Shown piece after piece: positions 22,431-34,152 of a stretch of DNA of 64,000 nucleotides; position 1 is the first letter of the stretch, and each line of letters starts with the position of its first letter. Made by a program: the position numbers and the translations under genes. Origin of the DNA: Flaveria trinervia (Eukaryota; Streptophyta; Magnoliopsida; Asterales; Asteraceae); the NCBI GenBank assembly GCA_025506515.1, contig CM046447.1:87640852-87704851 (forward strand). Reading direction: 5' to 3'. The notes beneath the pieces are model-generated. The model saw nothing but the letters and a program-made list of their open reading frames with translations, was not told where the DNA came from and ran no database searches.

Positions 22431-24300
22431 CAATGAACAAAGAAACATACAGAAGAAATAAGCAAGGATCATTACAGATGAATCCCTAATTTAAACAAGA
22501 ACGCAAGAACATAATAGTAACCGAGAGAACAAGAGAGAGCTTTTGCAATAACCTGGAAAGTATAAGAGACCATCTTCTCTGTCGTACATAAATAATCCCC
22601 CGATATAAAACAAGACAATTCGAACCGATCCATGACCCGAGTGTGTTTGAGAGACAAACCAGATGATGGCTAATCCCCTGGTCCGATCTATGCTTCGCCC
22701 GTGTATGTCACTGATACTTATGTAGTGATATGAAATTGTACAGATGATTATGGAAGCAATTAAGTCAGGCTTGTTGACACTAATACTTACGGTAAATTTT
22801 GTAATATTACAGGTCTCGTGACCGGCCTGGAACCAATAACATAACTTGAAGTCTAAATGTCCAATAAAAAAAGCATGGTAATGAATTGAAAGTATTAATC
22901 CTCTACCTACAAAACAACATACACTGCTCCACTCAAGAAAAATGAAAGTTAATACCATCAAAACTGACACACGTTTACATGAAAAATTCCTTCAACCTAA
23001 TTTTGGTATATTAAATTCCGTTAACTAACTTCTTTTATATTAAAGTATTTAGAAAATCAGCGATGATTTTCGGTTAGGTGCATTACATAACCATTACTTG
23101 TAGAGGCTATGCAGGCGAGTTTCCACTAAAGCGGATGTTCAAAAGTAGTCTTCCCAGGATCATGTCATGTCATGTCGTCTTTCTTCTTAATCATTTACAC
23201 ACCATAAAACAGGAACAAAAAAGGACAAGGATTAATTGAACAATGAAATCGGAACTCGTTCTTGCAACTAAATTGAACATGCATACAAGAACCGACACTT
23301 GTTTGACCATTTACGTCGATATATAAGGGGAAATTTGTTGGAATGATTGTGATGGTTCATGGCAGTGATCACCGTCACACCGTTAAGATCGAACCGATGC
23401 CTTCCTGATGCTGTTTCTCTTTTGTGTTCAGCAAATTTCTTTTCGACTACCTAAAGCCTATACTTAGTGGACTTACATGGCACAACATGGGCTTATGTTT
23501 TAGGCCATACGCACATTGATACAACTATTTCATCCAAATATACTAAATTAGGTAATAATAATAATAATAATAATAAATATATGAATTTAACAGCCCAACT
23601 AAATAGATTAAAATTTGAATATTCCCCACTAATTAATCCATTTAGGTTGGTAGCAGCCAAGACCTTCGTTTTTGAACAGGGTCATTGTCCACAAGGGGAA
23701 CATAATCTTTAATGTCTTTGAAGTTGTTCAAATCAAAGTCTTCATCATCGAAACTCCAAACTTCCTTCTCCACATTTCTTCTTCATATCATCATCCATAA
23801 TCCGCTTGTCTTCATGAATTTTCTCTATCACAATTGCATTTCGATATTCTTTTGTCATGCCATTTTCCTGAGCCCTGATGTAGATGGATCTCGAACCTTT
23901 CGTGATTGCTTTCGAATAGAATAATAGGGTTTTTCGAGGTCTTTCTATAGGTTTTTAAGGCTAGAATTTTAAAGGCTCTTTCAGAGAGTTTCTTGGATGT
24001 CTAGATAGTTTTAGAAACTCGGAGTAGCGATCATTTTAGGTGGACGTGACATTGCGTTCGGCTTTTTTATATCTAATTCAAATGTTTGACTTTTGCTCGT
24101 GTGTTTTTGTTTTCAAGCTTTTGTTGGTTTAAGGTCAATAGTGAATACTATAATTTTCTCCGGGGCGAAATTCGAGTCAGTTAAATATTAGATCGGTTTA
24201 AAACGAGTTGATAAAAAATGGTCGGGTCAAAAAATTAACCATTATACAACTCTAAAAGCATTATTCGTTAAAGTTTCTAGAAAAAAATAATAAATTACAA
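22431..24300. other. Non-genic or unrecognised sequence
   Basis: Open frames at 22491-22970 (minus) and 23467-23924 (plus) match no family I recognise. An (AAT)n microsatellite lies at about 23552-23577. The left part continues the DNA that the Copia element interrupted. No function can be supported. Confidence 0.4.
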
Positions 24301-24850
24301 TTATGCTCTTCGTGTTTTCATCTTTTTGAAACGATCAAGTACATCTTCATTAGTAACTTCACATTCGAAAGTTCATCTACTTCTATAGCACAAATTGTGC
24401 AGGCTTATAAAAGACCATCACCAATACTCTTTCGCAACCTTGACTTGACACGCTTCATAACTGAAAAACATCTTTCAATAGTGCGGTTGCAACAGGCAAA
24501 ACCAAAGCCAACTTTAATAACTGATAGACCAAACGATAAGAAAAATATTTTTTTGTTACCACCATCACTTTAGAAAGGTCGACTTTACTATTCAAGTTAG
24601 CAAAGTTATTATCCTTTAGCACGTTATGATGATACATTCCAAGTTGATGTTCAAGCATAGTCTTCTCCCCATCACCAAAATTATATGGATAACACTCAAT
24701 CGTAGTAATTGATCTGTCAAAGTTAAAGAAAGAGTCACACGAACTCAAAGCTGACATATTTTTGAGTAACTCGTGTTGACCTCATTAAAATGGTCACTAA
24801 ACTCTTGAATCAACCTATTTATAACCATATTAAAGCAATCGAACTTGAAA
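24300..24850 (-). pseudogene. hAT transposase C-terminal fragment (MYM/TTF-finger type)
   Basis: Minus-strand translation gives SDHFNEVNTSYSK, then DLSKVMVVTKKYFSYRLVYQLLKLALVLPVATA, then ERCFSVMKRVKSRLRKSIGDGLL. This is the C-terminal dimerisation block of plant zinc-finger-MYM/TTF hAT proteins. Frame changes occur near 24760 and 24480, and the catalytic and zinc-finger parts are missing, so only about 180 residues remain. No TIRs or TSD were found around it. Confidence 0.85.
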
Positions 24851-25597
24851 TGACTAACTTATTATCAACCAATAAATTTATCATTTTAATGAATTTAATG
24901 TTTTACTTCAACAAACAATAAAATGAATTTAATGTTTTCTTCAAATCTATGACAATTAAAAAGTCATCCATCTTAAAAAACTCAAGCATATATAAACACA
25001 TAAATCACTCAATGCTTAATTCAATAATCAAGCTGGCTATAAATAGCCTACAACTCAACAGTAACCAGAAAATACAGAACAAACACAAAAACTCGCACAA
25101 AACAACATACTTGATCAAATAAAAACTATCATGACTGGACCTTTTAAACACACGTGGGTATAAGACATATTATTCTACCTGGGCTGGACTAAACCAACAA
25201 CCCAAAACACACAACTAGGCCCAACAAAACAAAGTAAAAAACCCATCAAATCTTCCCCTTAAATTGATGAATATTTCATTCATCCAGTTTAATTTCTTGA
25301 ACTCCATCCATGCTCTCATTTGAGTAAAACTGTCCAGCTTCATTAGCTTAATCATTGCATCTGATCCTTAGTTATTTGGAATTCAAGCTTCATAGTGTCT
25401 TGATTCACTAAGTCTCTTAAATATTAACCAAATCCTACTAACAATTTTTAAATATCAATCAAATCCAATCTTTGAAGCCCAATCTTTTAAACATTAGCAA
25501 AATCTTATTGACAATTTAAAAACAGATAAACTATTTGACAAATTAAATATATGATTAAGTAATGATTGGAACAAAGAAACATATTTCATTTACATTG
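24851..25597. other. AT-rich intergenic DNA
   Basis: No gene or defined element is recognised. The 3' part (about 25140-25400) is less AT-rich but shows no coding similarity. Confidence 0.45.
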
Positions 25598-25602
25598 GTT
25601 AT

Positions 25603-26340
25603 TGTTGATACATATGTACCTAGTTTATGAGCTTAATGTAAAATTTCTATCATGTCTTACATATATGTAATTGAATGGGTATGAATGAAATACAAAGTGT
25701 GGTTGATGCTTATAATGTTTAATATTTCATTGTTTATTGTGTGATAACTTAGAGTGAACTAACTATATAGGTTTGTGGTTGTTGTACATAATTCTTAGTC
25801 AATAATGATTGAGAAACATGTTCAAACTTAATCGTGTGAAGTTCTCATGCAAATGGACCATGCTAATGGACCATACACATGAATACTTCATGCTAATGGA
25901 CCAGTCGCACGACTGAACCAGGAGACTGGATCAGTCGCACGATTGAGACATAAGATTGACTCATTCGCACGACTGAACCTTTAGTCGTGCGGATGGATCA
26001 ATCGCATCATTCAGTCGCACGACTGAACTATGCTAATGGCTCAGTTGTACAATTGGAATACCCTAACCTATAAATACCACCTAATTCGTGAAAAAACGGA
26101 ACAATTCGAATACCTACGCATATAATCGTACCCTAGTCGTCCAGAGACTCAAGAAAAAATGTTCCAAGTTCATAAATCGCAGTTGATCGTTCTTTAATCA
26201 TTCTTAACGTTTCATTAATTGTTAGATTGATCTAAACTATGTTCTCCCTGATCGGATCGCCAATCAAATAGGATTCCGCACTATTTGAGTTGGTATACGC
26301 GCAGAATCAGTTAGTACTCCGTACGAAAACGATCCTAACA
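25603..26340 (+). repeat. 5' LTR of the 25.6-kb Copia
   Basis: 738 bp, TGTTGATA...CTAACA. About 25850-26060 contains repeated 14-bp dyads of the form CAGTCGCACGACTG and CAATCGCATCATTC-type variants. A TATA-like CTATAAATACC follows at 26068-26078. The 3' LTR is colinear with point differences. Confidence 0.95.
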
Positions 26341-26837
26341 AGTGGTATCAGAGCCTTGGCTCTTGATTTTGCGTGTTATTCGATCGTTTTGGTGTAAAAA
26401 ATCATGTTTTTCATTCAAAAACACCATCTTTTTGAGTAAAACAGTGTTTTCGACGTCTCCAGATCCAAAAGTTCACGTTTTTCGGCTTACGGCAGATTAG
26501 GGTTTGTGAAAAATCGTATTTTTGTGTCAAAGAACAAAAAACCCTCGAATTTTCAAAAATAGCAGCCTTCAGTCGCACGATTGACTCAATCGAACGACTG
26601 AACTCACTCGCACCTCCCATACGCACGATTGAACCCAATCGCCCATCCATTCGTACGACTAAACAATCTCATTCATATTGTTCAACCGCATCTGCCCAAT
26701 CGCATGGCTGTTCATCCGCATTTGTCCAATCGCACGATTGGCACAACTCCATTTGTTCAATCGTACGATTGATCCATTCGGACCCCTCCATTCGCATGAG
26801 TGAAAAATTTTCAGTTTGAAATTCAAAGTTAATAAAA
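26341..26837 (+). other. Leader of the 25.6-kb Copia (PBS and dyad-rich UTR)
   Basis: Starts AGTGGTATCAGAGCC, the primer-binding site for initiator tRNA-Met. From about 26566 to 26805 the leader carries further CAGTCGCACGATTG / CAATCGCACGATTG dyads like those in the LTR. The gag ATG is at 26838. Confidence 0.8.
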
Positions 26838-27671
26838 ATGGAAGATCAGTACTCAGCACATACTGCCGGCAGGGATTCACGGATCCAGAATTTATTGCTT
26901 CTGGAGAATGAAATTGGGAATCACAATAAGCCCTCTAAGCTCATTACGTTAGATGATTACCCTCAATGGAAGCAAAGGTTCGAGATATACCTAAATGGAG
27001 TTGATCTCAATCTGTGGGAATCAATCGAGACAGGTTATAGCATGCCGGTTGGTGCTGATGGAGTTAAACTTACCTTGGGTGGCATGACTGATAGCCAAAA
27101 GGTGAAATACAACGCAAAGAAGAAGGTGTATGCTTTGTTGACTCAGTTAATTCCTATAGATATATTCCATCAGTTTTCTGAGAACAAACAAGCCAAGAAG
27201 TTATGGGAGGCTCTTGAAAAACGGTATGACGGGAATGCGACGTTGAAGGAATTAAAGGCAAAGGCTTTGAAGAAGGAGTTTGATAACTTCTCTTCGATGG
27301 GAAAAGAGAGTCTGGATGACATCATAAACCGCTTCTACCACTTGATGAGTGAGCTGCACACTCATGGGGTAACCACGTCCATGGAAGACAAGGTGTCGAG
27401 TTTTGCAGATGGATTGCCAGAGAAGTGGGTTTCGTTTGTGTCAAATCTAAGACAGAATGGTATGCTGGCAAAGTTGTATATTAACGATTTCATTCTGAAG
27501 CATAGAGAGGAAGAGTTGAGGATGAAGTACAGGTCCTAAAAAGGATCATATGATCAGAACCCGTCACTTTATAACTCATCACCCACTCCAAAAAATTCAG
27601 GAGCACCACTTCAAACGACATTCGTGTCTAGTTCAGCCGCTCCGTCTCAAGCCACTACTTCAGGATCTGAC
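26838..27671 (+). pseudogene. Copia gag, N-terminal part, interrupted by Gypsy
   Basis: An open frame of 233 codons starts MEDQYSAHTAGRDSRIQN and contains DDYPQWKQRFEIYLNG and a UBN2-type LWEALEKRYDGNATLKELK block. A stop at 27537 is followed in the same frame by more gag (GSYDQNPSLYNSSPTPKNSG) until about 27671. There Gypsy RNase H sequence begins, so the gag product is truncated. Confidence 0.9.
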
Positions 27672-27675
27672 ACGT

Positions 27676-29249
27676 CGTTGGGTGGAATTGTTGAACGATC
27701 ATGACTGTGCCATTAAATACCACCCCGGAAAGGTGAATGTAGTCACCGATGCCTTGAGTAGAAAGAAAACCTCTAAACCCCGACGAGTGTGTGCCCTACA
27801 ATTGACGTTTAGCACTTACTTGCCCAAGCAAATTAAGGGAGCCCAGACGAAAGCCTTGAAAGGTGAGAACGTTAAATCTGAATCTTTACGAGGGATAGAT
27901 AAACAGCTGGAAGTCAAATCCGATGGAATTTGGTATTTCATGGATAGACTATGGGTGCCATTGTATGGAAATCTAAGAGACTTGGTTATGAGTGAAGCAC
28001 ACAAGTCTAAATATTCCATACACCCTGGCTCTGACAAAATATATCATGATCTGAAGGCGCAGTATTGGTGGCCTAATATGAAGGCTGACGTAGCTACATA
28101 CATGAGCAAATGTCTTACATGTTCTAAGGTTAAAGTCGAATATCAGAAACCATCTGGGTTATTGCAACAACCTGAGATCCCCTTGTGGAAGTGGGAACAG
28201 ATTTCCATGGATTTTATCATTAAGTTGCCCAGAACTCCTAGTGGTTGTGACACGATATGGGTAATCGTGGACCGACTCACTAAGTCAGCTCACTTCTTGG
28301 CAATCAAGGAAACTAACAAGATGGACAAGTTAACTCGGATTTATTTGAAAGAGGTAGTTTCGAGACATGGCGTGCCGATCTCAATTATATCTGATCGTGA
28401 TGCTCGTTTTACGTCTCATTTCTGGCAGTCGTTACAGAAATCTTTGGGTACACGTCTGGATATGAGCACTGCCTACCATCCACAGACCGATGGTCAGAGT
28501 GAACGTACCATTCAAACTTTGGAGGACATGTTGTGTGCTTGTGTGATCGTTTTTGGGAATAATTGGGAAGCTCATTTATCATTGGTTGAGTTTTCTTACA
28601 ACAATAGTTATCATACTAGCATCAAGGTAACACCATTTGAGGCATTATATGGGCGAAAGTGTAGATCACCAGTTTGTCAGTTAACCGGTCCTGAGTTGGT
28701 ACATGAGACCACTGAGAAGATAGTACAGATACGAAACCGCATGGCAGCAGCATGAGATAGACAGAAGAGTTATGCAGAGAAACGACAGAAACCCTTGGAG
28801 TTTCAAATCGGTGACAAAGTGTTGCTAAAAGTCTCACCATGGAAAGGTGTCGGTTTAGCAAAAGAGGCAACCTTAATCTAAGATACGTCAGATCATTTGA
28901 GATTCTGGAAAGAATAGGTCCAGTGGCGTATCGATTGGACTTACCTGATTCATTGAGTGGCGTTCACAACGTATTTCATGTCTCGAATCTAAAGAAATGT
29001 CTATCTGATGAGACACTAGTTGTACCACTCGAGGAAGTACAAGTAGATGATCAACTACGCTTTGTTGAGGAACCGGTTGAAGTGATGGATCGTGAGGTCA
29101 AGACTCTTAAGCAAAGTAAGATACCTACAGTCAAAGTTTGTTGGAACTCAAAACGTGGACCGGAATTCATGTGGGAATGCGAGGATCAGATGAAGCTTAA
29201 GTATCCTCCTCTGTTTGAAACGACAACGGTCGGAAAAGGTACTGATTAA
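27676..29249 (+). pseudogene. Gypsy RNase H end, integrase and chromodomain remnant
   Basis: The zinc-binding H-H-C-C region reads HKSKYSIHPGSDK...CLTCSKVK. The core shows MDFIIKLPRTPSGCDTIWVIVDRLTKSAHF, SIISDRDARFTS and STAYHPQTDGQSERTIQTLEDML, which include the DDE residues. After a stop at 28753-28755, a second frame (28839-29249) encodes GPVAYRLDLPDSLSGVHNVFHVSNL and a chromodomain-like tail VKVCWNSKRGPEFMWECEDQMK. Closely related to the element at 48-54.8 kb. The open frame that starts upstream at 27550 is a chance joining of Copia and Gypsy frames. Confidence 0.92.
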
Positions 29250-29388
29250 ATTTCGGGACAAAATTATTTCAACATGGGGATGATGTGACAACTCACTCGA
29301 TTTCGTTATGCCAATGTAGTAAACTAGGGATGTAGCACAACCATGTAACGCAATTTTCGAGACACAAATTCTTTCAACATGGGGATAA

Positions 29389-30329
29389 TGTGACATCCGG
29401 TAATTTTCCGTTACCAAACTCCGTTAGTTCCGTTAGGTCTTGCTTACACGTGTCGTGGGCACACACTAGTTGTCGTTGAACGTTGGTGACTTAATAATAA
29501 TATATGATAAACAATAATAATCAAATTAATAATGTTGATTATTAGTTGTCATTATGTAGTTCATGGTTTTATAGAATTTTAAATAGTTGTTTTATAAATT
29601 TTACGCGATAACGTAATAACGTGTTATATATATTCTATGTGTTATGTGACTCATTGTAAATGTTTAGGACTATTATTATTGGTTAATAATACTTATGTTT
29701 AGTAGTTAAAAACTATTTAAAAAGTATAAATATTAGTTTTTTATAAAATATAATTAAAGGGGTTATTTTGTTAATACCTTTTTAACTAAAACTTACCAAA
29801 ATTAACCCAACCCTAGCCCCCAAACCCCTCATTCAGCCACAACCCTTCTCCCCACCCCCATTCTTTGCGATTTTGATCCAAAAGCAAGCATACAAGTCGA
29901 ATTCCAAGTGGTTCCAAGTATTACAAGTTGATTTCAATTGCTAATCATCATCTAAATATGTTTAAAGGTATGTTTTATCAAGTTGTTCATAGTTTTTGAT
30001 TCTTGATGAACCCTAATCCGAAATTTGATGATGATTATATGAAATTGATGATTGTTAGATGTTAAGATGATGTTGGTTAGGTTGTATGAATTTTGAATGA
30101 TGTTGATTATGCAAGAAATCTAGGGTTTGATCATCTAGTTCATACATTGCCATAAGAGGAAACTTTTTATTCTTGGAATTCATGATTTGATGATGCTAAG
30201 ATGTTAGATGTAATGCTTAGATGTTGGTTTTGTTATGCCAGTGTCGTTCTGAGTAACTAGTGACTGTGATCTTGGTTTGTTCATACGCCTTGCGGTAAAA
30301 ATCTATGCGTGGATTTTAAGGGTGTGACA
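29389..30329 (+). repeat. 3' LTR of the nested Gypsy
   Basis: 941 bp from TGTGACATCCGG to GGTGTGACA, preceded by the purine-rich CAACATGGGGATAA. A second, similar purine tract and TGTGACAACTC start lies 105 bp upstream at 29284, so the LTR start is doubled or ambiguous. The LTR has no coding content. Confidence 0.8.
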
Positions 30330-32307
30330 TCTTGCACCTAATATATAGAACCTGAAGAAAATACTACGAAGTTGAAGACCGAGAATCTCGGTAATGTTAC
30401 TGTAAAGGTGGCAAAGGAGCATATGGATCTCCTAGCAGCTGTAGTTCACTCCTATGATGGTCTAGTTGCAGGGAAGATTGGAAACTATCATCTCGGCGAT
30501 GAAGACTACGAGCAGGTAGATGAAACTGAACTTGAAAGAATGGATATCATGTGGACGTTGGCTAGTGCTATTCGGAGGGCGAAGAATTTTGTGAAAAAGA
30601 CAGGACAGAACTTGATAGCCACCAAAGACACTACCTTTGGTTTTGATTAAACCAAAGTTACCTGTTTTAACTGTGGAGAGAAGGGGCACTTCAAGCATGA
30701 ATGTGTTAAACCCAAGAAGACAGGTAATGGTAATCCATTCTCAACCTTCAATCATCAAGAAAAATCCAAATGGTGCTACCTCGTCAAACAAGGACACTAA
30801 GGCCTTGACTGCACAAGACGACGAAGGGCAAGTTTGGACCTTTCGGTTTGTATCTCCGGGAGATTCCAACATTGCCTGTGTTGAGGGTTTGGATGACGAC
30901 TCTGCAAGCGAAGGTGAAATCGCAGTGGAATTAGTGATGTATAATAATGAAGAAACTGCAAATGTGGTCAGTCACCTAAATGAAGAAGGTCTCAGAACAA
31001 CATGTTCAGAATCACCAGCACCTGAACAGTCAAACTCTGCTATGATGGATGACTCAACCGAATCTTCTCAGGTAAGTACCAAAGACCAACTGTTTGATAG
31101 TCATGCCTGTAATGAATGTAATAAATTTAGAGAAAGCATAGACTCAAAATTTTCTAGGTTATTAGATCACAATGATAGCTTAGTAAATGACTTACAACTA
31201 TGCACAAAAGCAAACCGGATTTCAAAACAAAATGAGCACAATTATAAAGAAAAAATAGAACTGTTAAATAAATAATTAAGAAAAACTGAAGTTGTTGCTT
31301 TTAACCAAGCAAATGACATAAAGTTCTATTTAAACTCCCTATAAGAAACTAAGAAAGAAAATGTAGTCTTGGAAGTCCAAGTAAATTCATTAAGACAAAA
31401 ACTGTACAGTTGGACCAGTTCTTCTCATATAGTCCAGCACTTATTGAAAGAACACAACAACGGGGAGGGTTTGGGTTACAAAGTGATTCTACCACCACAT
31501 GAGACCTTATTGAATGAAAAAGGTAAACCAATTAATCACAACCAAATCAAAGATCATGTGGTGACCCCTCCTCTAGTTGGTGATCCAGATTCCACAAGTA
31601 AACCAGTGGAATCCGTCATTAAACAGAAGGAGGCCATGTTGAAGTCGAAAAGTAAAATGCCTATTGTTAATTTGAATGAACAATTTGAAAAGGTTAAGGT
31701 AAATTCAGGTTCAAACATGTCTAATTCTGAACCCACAAAAACCAAACAAGTTAACCAATCACGTGCACCATGTCTTAGTCCAAATAAACAAAAGAGTAAA
31801 GATGTTAAAAACGTTCAAACAATGAATTTTGTTAAAGAAGCTAAAACATCTAAACAAGAAGTGTCAAAATCCAAACAGACTAAAATCACACCTGTGTCAT
31901 ACATTTCCCCATGGAAACAGTTCCACCAATATGTCGAAAGTAGATCATGCTACAATTATGGAAAGTATAGACAAATTGCTTCTAACTGTCCTTATTATGA
32001 GACACCAAGAAAGAAAATTGAACTTCATGACACTAAACCAAGTTCTTCTAAAAGGACTTCTATCACTCCACCAAGAAGAACTAGTGAACATAAAGTTCAA
32101 ACCGTAAGCCAGTCGTCTGTTTATCACAAACAGGCCTTACACAAAACTGGATTATGGAAAGAGAAATCAAGTCCAATGTTTGATAATGAGCACAAGAAGA
32201 AAAATGATTTTCCCTCTCCCTCAAATGGACAATGGGTAGAATTCATGATGTGTGATGCCTCTGGGTCACCCAAGCCAGTTAAGGCTTGGGTCCCTAACCT
32301 AAACTAA
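30330..32307 (+). pseudogene. Copia gag, C-terminal part and extension
   Basis: Gag resumes with EPEENTTKLKTENLGNVTVKVAKEHM. A CCHC knuckle, CFNCGEKGHFKHEC, lies near 30664-30705, just after a stop at 30648-30650. There follows a Ser/Glu/Asn-rich, partly coiled-coil-like stretch (30637-31275) and a 312-codon frame (31369-32307). The latter carries a degenerate second knuckle CYNYGKYRQIASNC, whose second Cys and His are replaced by Tyr and Gln. It ends KAWVPNLN. Frames are broken at about 30650, 31275 and 31343. Confidence 0.85.
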
Positions 32308-32339
32308 TCATTTCCTTTAAATGTGCAAGGTGTCTGCTA

Positions 32340-33725
32340 TAGTGCTTCTACAAATACCTGGACATTGATAGTGGGGCATCAAGGCACATGACTGGAAACC
32401 TGTCTCTCTTGTCAAATGTTAAACAAATTAAAGGAGGACACGTTTCATTTGCTGGAAATAAAGGAGGTTATATCACTGCACAAAGGGGAAGTGGGAAACC
32501 AGAAAGTGAAATTTGATAAGGTAAACTATGTTCAACAACTTCAAAATAATTTACTTTCTGTATCCCAGATTTGTGACAAAGGATTCAAGGTAGTCTTTGA
32601 CAACAAGAAGTGCTATGTGTTAAAGAAGGAGTATGTAATACCGGAGGATCAAATCTTAATGTCAGCTTCAAGATATAATGATTTATATGTCTTGGACCTA
32701 TCAAGCCTCCACAACCGATCATCAAGTACAATACTTTTTGTGAAAAAGCAACAGAGAAAGACTCCATCTCCTGGCATAGGAGAATGGGCCACATTATTCC
32801 ATAGAAGATGAATCACTTGATCTAGAATGATCTAGTGCGTGGAGTAAATGTTAAGAACTTTCAATTACCGGATTTTTGTGTCGCATGTAAGAAAGGAAAA
32901 TAGACGAAGAAGTCTCATAAGACAAAGAAAGTTCACTCAATTGACTTGCCTCTTGAGCTTCTTCACATGGATCTATTTGACCCAGTTAGTACAAAGAGCA
33001 TTGCAGGCAATTTGTACTACTATGTAGTTACAGATGATTACTCAAGATTTTCTTGGGTGATGTTTCTGAAATCCAAATCAAAGACATTTGAATCATTCAA
33101 AGAGCTGGTAACTACATTGGAGTCCCTCTACAAGCTTAAGGTAAGACAAGTTCGCTCAGACAACGGTACCGAGTTCAAGAACCAGTGGATGGAGGAATTT
33201 TGCAAAGAAAAAGGAATTGTACACCAGTTCACATCTGCCTACACTCCTCAAATGAACGGGGTTGCTGAGAGAAAGAATCAAAGCTTGATAGAGATAGCCC
33301 GGACGATGCTAGCAGACTCGAAACTGCCTATCCAATTTTGGAACGAGGCATTAGCTAACGCTTGTTACACCCTCAACCGAGTCTTAGTGGTAAAACTTCA
33401 CAGTAAAACATGCTATGAGTTGCTCCAACGATGTAAACCAAATCTGGAATACCTCGAGCCATTTGGCGCACCATGTACATTGCTGAATAAAACTCAGTCA
33501 GGGAAGTTCAACGAGAAGGCCGAAGAAGGAATTTTCTTAGGATACAACATACCGAATAAGAGAGTTTACAACAACTCCACGGGTCAAGTAGAAGTGTGGT
33601 GCAACGTTGATGTACAGAGATACACCACACCCTTGCTGGAAAAGGACCCTCATTCTTTTTCGATTATGATGGATTCTTTAAGTCCTTCAACATCCCTCTC
33701 TCCCCTTCTAAGGATGAGTTATTGA
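32340..33725 (+). pseudogene. Copia protease and integrase remnant
   Basis: A protease core (DSGASRHMTGN) is encoded near 32367-32405, but a one-base loss just before it breaks the frame. Preintegrase and zinc-finger parts follow in broken frames (CVACKKGK with a stop near 32901). The integrase core at 32946-33725 is open and contains HMDLFDP, VVTDDYSRFSWV, RSDNGTEFKN and YTPQMNGVAERKNQSLIEIARTML. Downstream to 34150 is acidic linker (NTSDPHTPTALDTEPG, VIGDVRSGVQTR). RT should begin there but is absent. Confidence 0.9.
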
Positions 33726-34152
33726 CCAGAATGATATACGAAGAGTTAAATACACCATCACTGGACACGACCACTTTAACATCACAAGGTAAGTCTCATA
33801 GTTCTTCAGGGGGAGCACTTGAGGTAAGTGACTCCTCCTTTGATGATGAAGACGTGACAAATGATCAGGTGACTCAGGAGGAATAGGTTCCTACTACTGC
33901 AAGTACACAAGCATCAGATGTTGATGCCTCTAACACTTCGGATCCTCACACCCCCACTGCCTTAGATACTGAACCTGGTGTTCATAATCTTGATAATGAG
34001 GTAGTTGTTCCCACTACTCCTGGATCACGACTAAATGCTTATCATCCTTTTGATAATGTCATTGGAGATGTTCGATCAGGAGTACAGACAAGAAATCAGC
34101 TATACTCATCTGATTATGCCTCAGTGATGGAAACTAGGTCCAAAGGGGAGTT

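Larger units (their letters stand above)
27672..30329 (+). mobile_element. 5'-truncated chromovirus Gypsy nested in Copia gag
   Basis: The fragment begins inside RNase H (RRWVELLND...YHPGKVNVVTDALSRK) and continues through integrase, the C-terminal chromodomain-like region and one LTR. The 5' LTR, gag, protease and RT are missing. The host gag resumes right after 30329. TGACA occurs at both junctions (27668-27672, 30325-30329). No clear TSD can be read, which fits loss of the left part after insertion. Confidence 0.9.

Noticed and set aside
22491..22970. 159-codon minus-strand frame
   Set aside because: No recognisable domain, biased hydrophobic composition, and no splice structure that improves it.
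27550..28755. 401-codon frame as a single gene
   Set aside because: The first 40 codons are out-of-frame Copia gag; the rest is Gypsy RNase H and integrase. The joining is accidental.
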